A stretch of DNA of 23,135 nucleotides from Patescibacteria group bacterium UBA1370 (GTDB taxonomy: Bacteria > Patescibacteriota > Microgenomatia > UBA1400 > PJMF01): positions 1 to 23,135 of the forward strand of contig DBRK01000015.1 of NCBI GenBank assembly GCA_002306315.1. Reading direction: 5' to 3'. Below, in pieces: positions 15,393 to 22,568 of this stretch (within the stretch, counting starts at the first letter, position 1; each line of letters starts with the position of its first letter). Made by a program: the position numbers and the translations under genes. A model generated the notes under the pieces. The model was not told the origin of the DNA, ran no database searches, and worked only from the letters and a program-made list of their open reading frames with translations.

Positions 15393-17243
15393 ATGAGCAA
15401 GTTTGATTATAACAACCATGTCGAGACGCTTGTGCCGCTGCTGAAAACAGTCGAGGGCTGGAGGAATAGCCACCCTGATAAGCTGGTGACGCTGGTGAAA
15501 AAATATCCCAAACCGGGCGGTGAAGTTTTCTCAAAAGAGGAGTTGGTTCGGGCGTATCGCAGTTTGGCTGGCAAACACGGCCTCAAGCCTTTTTCCGAGG
15601 AAGTGATTGCTCACATCCGCATGAAGCCGGTACGTACGGTGTCCGGTGTGGCGCCGGTGACGGTTTTAACCAAACCTTTCCCCTGTCCCGGCAAGTGCAT
15701 TTTTTGTCCTAATGACATCCGCATGCCCAAGAGTTATCTGGCAGATGAGCCAGGTGCGCAGCGGGCTGAGCGCAATTGGTTTGATCCGTATCTGCAGACC
15801 TACACCAGGCTAGAGTCACTGCATGCCATCGGGCACAAAGTGGACAAAGTCGAGTTGATTATCCTGGGCGGCACCTGGTCCTACTATCCTGAGGCTTATC
15901 AGATTTGGTTTATCAAAGAATGTTTCCGGGCGTTGAATGATTTTGGTAAGCGGGACAGCCGGCCGGAGGTGCTGGCGCATTACCACAACATGCAGCGGCA
16001 GCTTGAAGAGATGCAAATGCACGCGCCCAGCAACGATCCGACCGAAAATGCCCGGCGCGCCGGCAAAAAACAAGTGCAGGGCGAGGTACTGGATAAAACT
16101 TACAACCAGGTGATTTCTGAACTGTATGTGGCACCGGAACGCTTGGGTGGCTTTGATCAGTACCAGGCAGCCACCTGGGAAGAGTTGGAAGCTGAACAAA
16201 AACGCAACGAAACCGCCACCTGCCGTAATGTCGGTTTGGTAATTGAGACCAGGCCGGATAATATTTCCCGGGCTGAAGTTGTCCGCATTCGGCGGCTGGG
16301 CTGCACCAAAGCCCAGATTGGAGTTCAGAGTCTGACCGACAGTGTGTTGGCAAAAAACAAGCGCGGCCACGATGTCGCTGCCACCCGGGCTGCTTTTGCA
16401 TTGCTGAGGCTGGCGGGTTTTAAAATTCACGCGCATTGGATGGCCAACTTACATGGCTCTTCGGTGGAGAATGACATAGCTGACTATCAACAACTATTTG
16501 ATGACGAGGATTTTCACCCTGATGAGTTGAAAATTTATCCCTGCTCGCTGATTGGCAGCGCTGAGTTAATGCAGTATTACCAGAAAGGTTTGTGGAAACC
16601 TTATACCCACGAAGAGTTGCTGCAGGTATTGAGTGCCTGCATTACCAACACACCCGAGTACTGTCGTTTGACCAGGATTGTTCGCGATATTCCGTCTACC
16701 GATATCGTTGAAGGCAACAAACTGACTAACTTCCGACAGATTGTAGAGCAGCATTTGAAAAAAGTCGGTCGACGGAGTCTGGATATCCGGGCACGAGAGA
16801 TTCGTGGGAAAAAATTTGAGGAAAAAGAAGTGCGGCTTGAGACTGTTGAGTATCAAACTTCCATAAGCAGAGAGTTGTTTCTGCAGTACGTGGTTCCGGA
16901 TCCTGATGATGAGAGCCGCAGCCGGTTGTTGGCTTTTCTGCGCCTGAGTTTGCCTAAGCAGAAAACTCTACTGCCAGAACTTGAGGGATCGGCTATGATC
17001 CGGGAAATCCACGTCTATGGTCGGGTGGCCGGCATTGGAGAAGTAACCAAAGGCAAGGCGCAGCACTTGGGTTTAGGGGCCAAACTAATTAAAAAGGCTG
17101 AAGAGATGAGTGCAACCAATGGCTACAAAAAACTGGCTGTAATTTCCGCTATCGGGACGCGGGAATACTATCGCAAGCATGGGTTTGAAGACGGAGAACT
17201 TTATCAGTTTATGACTCTGAGGGAATCTGAAAACGATCGATAG
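15393..17243 (+). CDS. elp3: Elp3: tRNA uridine-34 carboxymethyl-modifying radical SAM / acetyltransferase
   Basis: 616 residues. The radical SAM part has the cluster cysteines in CPGKCIFC (C98, C102, C105; CX3CX2C, the spacing I recall from bacterial Elp3 relatives), then DPYLQTYTRLESL, GHKVDKVELIILGGTW, ETRPD and a TIM-barrel body. The C-terminal GNAT domain (about 470-610) has IREIHVYG, QHLGLGAKL (acetyl-CoA loop) and GTREYYRKHGF. Elp3 uses acetyl-CoA and SAM to place a carboxymethyl group on C5 of U34 in tRNA; bacterial and archaeal Elp3 act without the other Elongator subunits. The frame is open from 15231, but ATG 15393 (MSKFDYNNHV) fits relatives and follows the TATAAT by 9 bases. The stop overlaps the convergent MazG gene by 35 bases. 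Confidence 0.93.
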   Translation: MSKFDYNNHVETLVPLLKTVEGWRNSHPDKLVTLVKKYPKPGGEVFSKEELVRAYRSLAGKHGLKPFSEEVIAHIRMKPVRTVSGVAPVTVLTKPFPCPGKCIFCPNDIRMPKSYLADEPGAQRAERNWFDPYLQTYTRLESLHAIGHKVDKVELIILGGTWSYYPEAYQIWFIKECFRALNDFGKRDSRPEVLAHYHNMQRQLEEMQMHAPSNDPTENARRAGKKQVQGEVLDKTYNQVISELYVAPERLGGFDQYQAATWEELEAEQKRNETATCRNVGLVIETRPDNISRAEVVRIRRLGCTKAQIGVQSLTDSVLAKNKRGHDVAATRAAFALLRLAGFKIHAHWMANLHGSSVENDIADYQQLFDDEDFHPDELKIYPCSLIGSAELMQYYQKGLWKPYTHEELLQVLSACITNTPEYCRLTRIVRDIPSTDIVEGNKLTNFRQIVEQHLKKVGRRSLDIRAREIRGKKFEEKEVRLETVEYQTSISRELFLQYVVPDPDDESRSRLLAFLRLSLPKQKTLLPELEGSAMIREIHVYGRVAGIGEVTKGKAQHLGLGAKLIKKAEEMSATNGYKKLAVISAIGTREYYRKHGFEDGELYQFMTLRESENDR

Positions 17244-17544
17244 TGTAATCAATTTTGCGCTTGATGGCTTCAGCCACATCGATGTCGAGCTCAATAGCCA
17301 GCAAAATCAGCGAGCCGAGCACATCAGCAAACTCATCCTCGACATTTTCTTGAGTGAACTTCTGAATTTTGCTGTCCCGTTGCAGATTCATGCTGGTGAG
17401 GATTTCGTCAGAAAGCTCTCCCAGTTCTTCGGTGACTTTCATCATCCGGGCAAAAGTACGCTGGTTTTGATCCGCCAGCGGCCAGCGCTCATTAAGGAAT
17501 GCGCTGATGGTCCGGTATTTTTTTACAAGTTCATCGATAGTCAT
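17209..17544 (-). CDS. MazG-like nucleotide pyrophosphohydrolase
   Basis: 111 residues, all alpha-helical. The metal-binding motifs are KVTEELGELSDEIL (ExxE) and EDEFADVLGSLILLA (ExxD), typical of the all-alpha NTP-PPase superfamily. Such proteins hydrolyse NTPs or damaged dNTPs to NMP and pyrophosphate as house-cleaning; the substrate is not known here. The 3' end overlaps elp3 tail to tail. TACAAT (17557-17552) ends 7 bases before the ATG, so it is probably leaderless, and the start is covered by an inverted repeat. Confidence 0.88.
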   Translation of the reverse strand: MTIDELVKKYRTISAFLNERWPLADQNQRTFARMMKVTEELGELSDEILTSMNLQRDSKIQKFTQENVEDEFADVLGSLILLAIELDIDVAEAIKRKIDYTIDRFQIPSES

Positions 17545-17566
17545 AGGAGGTATTGTACCACCTATG
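17542..17566. promoter_or_regulatory. Inverted repeat over the -10 box and start codon of mazG-like gene
   Basis: CATAGGAGGTA (17542-17552) and TACCACCTATG (17556-17566) are inverted copies with one mismatch, separated by 3 bases. The repeat covers the start codon and the -10 TACAAT, as a repressor site would. It could alternatively be chance or a weak hairpin. Confidence 0.4.
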
Positions 17567-17578
17567 GGAAGCTAAAGG

Positions 17579-17914
17579 CTAAATTTCGCTGAAGTGTTGC
17601 TGCCATTTTTGGATCCAGCCGGTGCCGATGCCGGGGATTTTGGCGAATTCTTGTGTGTGGTGGGGTTTGATTAATGCTAAATAACAGAGCGAAACATCGG
17701 TCAAAATTTCTGCCGGTTTCAGATGGTGTTGGGCAGCTAGCTCGGCCCGACGGTCGAAAAGCTGTTTGAGAAAGGTCTGTTCGGATTGGGAGGTGAGTGA
17801 TAACAGTAGAGGATGTGGATTTTGCACTTCCTCTACCCTCTTTTTGCAATTGTCGCATTGGGTGCAACTGACGGCGGCTGTTTCGCCGAAATAGTCCATC
17901 AGAAAGGGAGACTT
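17579..17914 (-). pseudogene. RecQ helicase remnant (zinc-binding and HRDC C-terminal part only)
   Basis: From ATG 17899, 106 residues begin with MDYFGETAAVSCTQCDNC, the zinc-binding segment of RecQ helicases (LxYFGE...CxxCDxC), followed by a linker and an HRDC-like helix pair ending ILTDVSLCYLALI and FAKIPGIGTGWIQKW. RecQ-like sequence continues upstream in frame for a few codons (KSPFL) to a TAA at 17915-17917. The helicase domains, the winged helix and the first zinc cysteine, which lies further upstream in RecQ, are absent, so only three of four ligands remain. No helicase sequence follows in the AT-rich 190 bases upstream, so this is a 5' deletion. A TATAAT occurs upstream on the same strand, so a small protein might still be made. 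Confidence 0.65.
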
Positions 17915-18086
17915 TTATCAATTAATTATAGGATAAAAATTATTATTTGTCAATAGTTATAGGACTAAAATTTTGCGATTTGATCTGGATCAGGATTACC
18001 AAAATAACTAGCTTAACACTAGCCTCCAAGAAAAACGCTTCAAGTGGGATATGTGCTGGATTGATTATTCAGGAAAGTATACAGAT

Positions 18087-19271
18087 CTACTTCTTCAGAT
18101 ATCTCTTTCCCTTCAACTTCTTGGGGAGATAGCTCTTGCCCTGGGGATACATTTCATAACCTATTCCGTATTCAAGCTCTTTCATCAGATCGGTCGGCGC
18201 GTTTCTAATCTCCAGCGGAATCTGCACATTGCCGAACTTTTTTACATCAGCCAAAGCTGCAAAGTAGGCATCATATGCTGATCTGTCTTTCTGGCATTTG
18301 CACAGATAAGCCACGCCGTGTGCCAGATTAATTTGCGCCTCTGGGTAGCCGATTTTGGTAACCGCCTCAAAGACAGCATTGGCCACCACCAAGGCAGTTG
18401 GCGCTGCCAAGCCAATATCTTCCGAAGCAAAAATCACCATGCGCCGGGCAATAAACTTGGGATCCTCGCCGGCCTCCACCATTCGGGCCAGATAATAGAG
18501 TGCTGCGTCAGTGTCGCTGGCCCGCATTGACTTGATAAAAGCGCTGATAGTGTCGTAGTGCTCCTCGCCTTTCCTATCGTAATTCAGGTGTGACGATTGT
18601 AGGGTGTTTTTGAGATTTTCTAGGTCGAGATTGTTGTATAGCTCAAAAGTATTTTCCAGCAGGTTGAGAAGCTTGCGGGCATCGCCGTTGGCATAACTTA
18701 CCAGCCAGTCCCGGGCTTTTGCCATGATTTTAAGTTTAGTGCCAGTGGTCTTGCTCAGATATTTGACAGCCTGAGCGATTACTTTTTTCAGATCATCTTC
18801 AGCAAGCTGTTTTAGGACAAAAACCTTGCTCCTGGACAACAACGCTGAATTCACCTCAAAACTGGGGTTTTCGGTGGTGGCGCCAATCAAGACTATGTCG
18901 CCATTTTCGACATACGGCAGCAGATAATCCTGCTGAGCTTTGTTAAACCGGTGAATCTCATCCAAAAACAAAATCGGCGCCCGGTAGTTGCCCATGAGTG
19001 TTTTCTGCTCCCGGGCACTGTCGATAATCTTCTTGATGTCTGCTTTGCCGGCAGAAACAGCCGACAGTTCATGAAATTCCCGCTGCTGGGCTTCGGCAAT
19101 GATCCGCGCCAGCGTGGTTTTACCCACACCCGGCGGACCCCAAAAAATCATCGAGAAAATATGCTCTTTTTCCAGAGCAATCCGTAGCGGTTTATTCGGC
19201 CCGACCAGGTGTTCCTGACCGATGAAATTTTCCAGTGAAGTCGGCCGGATTTGCGTGGCTAGCAGTGACAT
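18087..19271 (-). CDS. rarA: Replication-associated recombination protein A (RarA/MgsA AAA+ ATPase)
   Basis: 394 residues. AAA+ ATPase with Walker A GPPGVGKTT (residues 45-53), Walker B ILFLDEIHRF (D104, E105), sensor 1 IGATTENPSF, and the RarA-typical N-terminus (RPTSLENFIGQEHLVG). The C-terminal half has the tetramerisation region with SAFIKSMRASDTDAALYYLARM and MVIFASEDIGLA. RarA acts at stalled replication forks and unwinds DNA ends. It is slightly shorter than the usual 420-450 residues but all motifs are there. It is next to the RecQ remnant, so the loss of RecQ occurred beside another fork-maintenance gene. Confidence 0.96.
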   Translation of the reverse strand: MSLLATQIRPTSLENFIGQEHLVGPNKPLRIALEKEHIFSMIFWGPPGVGKTTLARIIAEAQQREFHELSAVSAGKADIKKIIDSAREQKTLMGNYRAPILFLDEIHRFNKAQQDYLLPYVENGDIVLIGATTENPSFEVNSALLSRSKVFVLKQLAEDDLKKVIAQAVKYLSKTTGTKLKIMAKARDWLVSYANGDARKLLNLLENTFELYNNLDLENLKNTLQSSHLNYDRKGEEHYDTISAFIKSMRASDTDAALYYLARMVEAGEDPKFIARRMVIFASEDIGLAAPTALVVANAVFEAVTKIGYPEAQINLAHGVAYLCKCQKDRSAYDAYFAALADVKKFGNVQIPLEIRNAPTDLMKELEYGIGYEMYPQGKSYLPKKLKGKRYLKK

Positions 19272-19330
19272 AATCCTACTTTAACAGGGAAATTTGTTTT
19301 GGGAAAGATTTGGTTGCTGACGCGGGAAGA

Positions 19331-20284
19331 CTATTTTTCCTGACTAGCCAACACTGCGTAAAACTGATTTTTCACCTTTTCCGTCACTACCAGCTCCACC
19401 AGTCCCTGGTTCGGCTGGCCGAAATAGACCACCGACTCCAAAGGCAAAGTCAGCACCAGCGCCACCGTGGCCAAATCCTCTTCACCTTCCACCAGAAGGT
19501 GCCGATAGCCATCACGATTCCAGTTTTGCAGTACTTTAACCAGTTCTGTGGATATCTCGCCGGCGGTATTTGCAACTGTCCGGTCAACCTGCAACCTTTC
19601 TATTAGCGGTGAAACATATTCTGCTCGCAAAGATTTCTTATCAAAGACTGCCAAATCATAATCCCATTTAAATGATAAAAATTTTTCTAGAGTGGTGTCA
19701 CCGACCACGCATACCCGATCAGAACGGACGGTTGGCGCCTTAACCAGCTTTCCCTGTAGACGGCTAAAGAAATCTCGCTGGGCTTTGGTCAGCGTGAGGC
19801 CGTCTCCGGCAATCCCGGCGTAATAAACCCCAGTGCGGCTGATTACTCCGGCGCGGATGTTGGAGGAGCTGATTGTCTGTCCCCGCTCATCTTTTTGCAT
19901 CGAATAAACATAAACGGGCAGCGGTTTCAGACTCATGCCCTCGCGAATCTCATTGATTTTATCCGCACCTTTTTCCGTTTCCTCCGTAACAACTATCGCC
20001 TCAATTCTGGTGTCAGGTTCTATCGTCGGGCCGTATGGATTTGTCAATTCAATAATCTCAAAGGCGATATGATTGTCTTGGCAGAAACGCTTCACTTCTT
20101 TTACCCGCACATGCCATTCTTGAATCAATTCCGGATAATCCTTGTGACGCGATAACTCCTCCAGGGCCACGCCGATAATCAGGTAATCCGCCACCTGGGC
20201 GGCATACTTGAGAAAGCCCTTGTGCCCGTCATGAAGCCGGTCAAAAGTACCTCCAAGCCCGGCAATTGTGAATTTGGTACGCAT
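19331..20284 (-). CDS. Fusion: archaeal/eukaryal-type phosphopantetheine adenylyltransferase plus DUF359 GTP-dependent dephospho-CoA kinase
   Basis: 317 residues. Residues 1 to about 155 form a nucleotidyltransferase with GGTFDRLHDGH (HxGH as H18-H21) and ISSSNIRAG (138-146); its sequence resembles the archaeal and human COASY type rather than bacterial CoaD. Residues about 180-317 match DUF359, described as a GTP-dependent dephospho-CoA kinase in Thermococcus: VVGDTTLEKFL, LAVFDKKSLR, NTAGEIS, VEGEEDLATVAL and VVYFGQPNQG. Together they would convert 4'-phosphopantetheine to dephospho-CoA and then to CoA. An ATG at 20311 is in frame, but TACAAT (20296-20291) ends 6 bases before ATG 20284 and the family starts there. 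Confidence 0.9.
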   Translation of the reverse strand: MRTKFTIAGLGGTFDRLHDGHKGFLKYAAQVADYLIIGVALEELSRHKDYPELIQEWHVRVKEVKRFCQDNHIAFEIIELTNPYGPTIEPDTRIEAIVVTEETEKGADKINEIREGMSLKPLPVYVYSMQKDERGQTISSSNIRAGVISRTGVYYAGIAGDGLTLTKAQRDFFSRLQGKLVKAPTVRSDRVCVVGDTTLEKFLSFKWDYDLAVFDKKSLRAEYVSPLIERLQVDRTVANTAGEISTELVKVLQNWNRDGYRHLLVEGEEDLATVALVLTLPLESVVYFGQPNQGLVELVVTEKVKNQFYAVLASQEK

Positions 20285-20290
20285 GTAGTT

Positions 20291-20296
20291 ATTGTA
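20291..20296 (-). promoter_or_regulatory. -10 box, leaderless-type, for the CoA synthesis fusion gene
   Basis: TACAAT on the minus strand lies 6 bases before the ATG at 20284; no Shine-Dalgarno sequence is present. It decides the start against the ATG at 20311, which lies upstream of the box. Confidence 0.5.
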
Positions 20297-20382
20297 CTTG
20301 AGGGTTCCCAATTAAACTAGATGTCAGCAGGGTTAAACTCCACCGGTGTTTGTTCATCAAGAGCACCTTCTCACGTTCCACC

Positions 20383-20410
20383 AAAAAGCCCTCCGCTATT
20401 GCGGAGGGCT
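20383..20410 (-). terminator. Intrinsic terminator of the YtxH-like gene
   Basis: A 10-base-pair GC-rich stem, AGCCCTCCGC with GCGGAGGGCT (20401-20410 and 20387-20396), closes a 4-base loop. On the minus strand it is followed by a run of five T (20387-20383). It lies 65 bases after the stop of the gene at 20475 and insulates the CoA fusion gene downstream. Confidence 0.85.
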
Positions 20411-20474
20411 GTCTTCATAAGTCCGCCCATCTGAGCAGACTTCTTGATTTGTGAAAGCTTACCGGGATTTGCGG

Positions 20475-20738
20475 TTAGCTAACAATCTGTTCCTCTACCT
20501 CATTCTGTATCTGGTCGGCCTTCTCCTGCATGGTGTGTTTAACCTCAGTGACATAATCCTTGGTCTTGTCTTTGAGCTTCATGGACTTGTCTTTCATCTG
20601 GTTTATCCGCCTCTTGATATCCCGTTTTCTGCGGTCATCGCTCAGGACCCAGACTGCCAGTGCTCCTGCGGCTAGCGCGGTCAAACCAAAAAGACTGCCT
20701 TTCATCTTGTCGCTGTTCATTCTCATATCATCTGCCAT
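20475..20738 (-). CDS. YtxH-like small membrane-anchored protein
   Basis: 87 residues. One membrane helix near residues 14-32 (GSLFGLTALAAGALAVWVL) is followed directly by basic residues (DDRRKRDIKRR) and a long charged helix likely to form a coiled coil to the C-terminus. This is the layout of YtxH/DUF883-type stress proteins; the cellular role is not known. The start is fixed by AAAGGAGGTGATTCAT (20756-20741), a full match to the anti-Shine-Dalgarno end of 16S rRNA, though its GGAGG core is 10 bases from the ATG, a little far. Monocistronic, ending in a good terminator. Confidence 0.75.
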   Translation of the reverse strand: MADDMRMNSDKMKGSLFGLTALAAGALAVWVLSDDRRKRDIKRRINQMKDKSMKLKDKTKDYVTEVKHTMQEKADQIQNEVEEQIVS

Positions 20739-20879
20739 AGATGAATCACCTCCTTTGTACTAGTTGCTACTGCGTACAGTTGATCAATTCTCTGTACAAT
20801 TAAGGAGAATTTTCCAACAAAAAAGTGTAGGGTTAACCAGAAGGGAATTAGAGTTATGTAAGAGGGTGCGGGAAAGTTG

Positions 20880-20953
20880 TCGGGGAGACAGGACTCGAAC
20901 CTGCGGCCTCACGCTCCCAAAGCGTGCACTCTAGCCATCTGAGCTACTCCCCG
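20880..20953 (-). tRNA. tRNA-Pro (anticodon TGG)
   Basis: On the minus strand the acceptor CGGGGAG pairs with CTCCCCG; the anticodon stem CACGC/GCGTG flanks TTTGGGA with anticodon TGG. The T arm has GGTTCGAGTCC. The discriminator is A and CCA is not encoded. U34 at the wobble position. Confidence 0.95.
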
Positions 20954-21110
20954 TTATCTGCAACTCAGCCAAATAATTTTCTTCAACCGGTAGTATACCG
21001 CTTTTTGCCAAGTTTTTCTGCACTTATCGATTTTTATTGACAAAAAATGTACTATAAATATTAGTGCTGCCGGCAATTTGAGCCCTGATTTTCAGCCCAA
21101 AACAAATATT

Positions 21111-22199
21111 ATGATCACAAAAAAAATTGCCTTTTCCCACCTCGTTAAATATGTAGTAGGCGGCTTGATCCTGGTGACAGCCCTCATTCTTAGTCTGGAG
21201 ATTTTTATTTATCCCGGTGTGGTCGCGGCAAAAATGCACCTCTCTACACTTATACCAATTGTCATCGCCTTGCTGGTTGCTGGTTTGTTTAGGTTATTCC
21301 GGCTTTATCGTTTGCCCGACAAGGTGGTGTTGGCACTAGTAATACTTGCCTCTGCCACGAACTTGACGTACTTCGTCATGCTTTTTGGCAACCGGGTTCT
21401 CTACCCTACTTTCTCACTGCATTTGTTTCATATTCACCCACATGGTTTGGTAGGTTTGGCTTCATTTCTTTTTATCCTATCTTGTATGTCACTGACCAAA
21501 GATTTTCTTCGCCGTCATTCTCGGCTGCTATTGTTTTTGCTGCCATTTTGGATGTTTTTCTTTGTGTTTTTGCTCAGCAGAGTTTCCTACAGAACCTTCT
21601 GGTATCTGGAGCGCGAGGATTCGTTGACCGAATGGCTGACTTTTTTCTGTTATATTTTGTGTACCATTTTTTCATTGCAAATCGCTCGTTTGTCTAGTAA
21701 AAGCAAGGAGTTGTCAAAAGGCGCCAGGGTTTTTGTAGGCAGCGCGTTTCTCATGGCTGCCGTCATATTTATCGCTATTGCCGGAGAGGAAATTTCTTGG
21801 GGACAGAGGTTATTTGGTTTTGAAACGCCCGAAAGCATCAAGGCCAGCAATACGCAATACGAATTTAATCTTCATAATCAAAAAAGCATTTTCAGATATG
21901 TCTACATGGGATATGGAGCGGTGGCGGTTTATAGCGCTGTTACTTGGTTGTTAGTCAGGTTAATCAAAAAAATAATCCCAAAATCCTGGCAACCTATGAC
22001 CAGATTTTTTGCTCCGCCATGGATGTTGATTGGCTTTTTCTTGCCAATGATTCCTTACGTGTACGTCAGAAAAGTCTATGGCGATTATTGGCTTGATCAC
22101 TGGGAAGAATTTGTCGAGCTGTTGTTGGCAATGGGAATCGCTATTTTTTTACTTCGGAACAAAAATTTCCTGAAATCGGCAGCGAAAGCAGAAAAATAA
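21111..22199 (+). CDS. Polytopic membrane protein of unknown function with conserved GEEISWGQR and NLHN motifs
   Basis: 362 residues from ATG 21111 (the frame is open from a TTG at 21078, an unlikely start). About eight to nine helices. Striking polar motifs lie at helix borders: EREDSLTEWLTFF, AGEEISWGQRLFGFETPE, the NTQYEFNLHNQ segment right after it, and DHWEEFVELLLAMG near the C-terminus. I have a sense that GEEISWGQR...NLHN recurs in uncharacterised bacterial membrane proteins, but I cannot name a function. Clustered Glu, His and Trp in membrane borders suggest an enzyme or metal/ion site. It is monocistronic between two tRNA genes. A TATAAA (about 21052-21057) could serve as -10, leaving a roughly 50-base leader. 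Confidence 0.75.
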   Translation: MITKKIAFSHLVKYVVGGLILVTALILSLEIFIYPGVVAAKMHLSTLIPIVIALLVAGLFRLFRLYRLPDKVVLALVILASATNLTYFVMLFGNRVLYPTFSLHLFHIHPHGLVGLASFLFILSCMSLTKDFLRRHSRLLLFLLPFWMFFFVFLLSRVSYRTFWYLEREDSLTEWLTFFCYILCTIFSLQIARLSSKSKELSKGARVFVGSAFLMAAVIFIAIAGEEISWGQRLFGFETPESIKASNTQYEFNLHNQKSIFRYVYMGYGAVAVYSAVTWLLVRLIKKIIPKSWQPMTRFFAPPWMLIGFFLPMIPYVYVRKVYGDYWLDHWEEFVELLLAMGIAIFLLRNKNFLKSAAKAEK

Positions 22200-22204
22200 A
22201 TCTG

Positions 22205-22288
22205 TGCCGAAGGTGGGACTCGAACCCACACAACCTTGCGGTCAAGAGATTTTAAGTCTCTCGCGTCTACCGATTCCGCCACTTCGGC
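22205..22288 (-). tRNA. tRNA-Leu (anticodon TAA)
   Basis: On the minus strand GCCGAAG pairs with CTTCGGC; anticodon stem AGAGA/TCTCT with loop CTTAAAA gives anticodon TAA. A long variable arm (class II), as expected for leucine, is present, and the T arm GGGTTCGAGTCCC is regular. The discriminator is A and CCA is not encoded. U34 at the wobble position. Confidence 0.95.
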
Positions 22289-22390
22289 CTGGGCTTTTAT
22301 TATATCACCAGTAGTACGCAACAGTGCCCAGGCATAGTGAAGCAAGACATTTGCTAACTAGACCCAGTAAAGGTAAAATAGAGATCTCTG

Positions 22391-22461
22391 GCGGGCGTAG
22401 TTCACCGGTAGAATATCTCCCTTCCAAGGAGAAGAAGAGGGTTCGATTCCCTTCGCCCGCT
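22391..22461 (+). tRNA. tRNA-Gly (anticodon TCC)
   Basis: GCGGGCG (22391-22397) pairs with CGCCCGC (22454-22460); anticodon stem TCTCC/GGAGA with loop CTTCCAA gives anticodon TCC. The discriminator is T, as usual for glycine, and CCA is not encoded. The T arm contains GGGTTCGATTCCC. U34 at the wobble position. Confidence 0.95.
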
Positions 22462-22558
22462 CAAATGTTGAGCACACAATACGTATTTCACAGTTATTCA
22501 CTATAGTTTCACAAAATCTCAAGCTGCTTCTTGATTATTCTCCTAGTAAATAGGTTAT

Positions 22559-22564
22559 TATAAT
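22559..22564 (+). promoter_or_regulatory. -10 box before the last gene
   Basis: TATAAT ends 4 bases before ATG 22569 (and 1 base before an in-frame GTG at 22566). This is slightly too close for a start exactly on the ATG, so the assignment is weaker than for the other leaderless-type genes. Confidence 0.35.
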
Positions 22565-22568
22565 TGTG

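Noticed and set aside
15351..15473. Longer start of the Trm9-like methyltransferase at 15473
   Set aside because: It would extend across the shared promoter into elp3 coding sequence, and the extra residues show no methyltransferase features.
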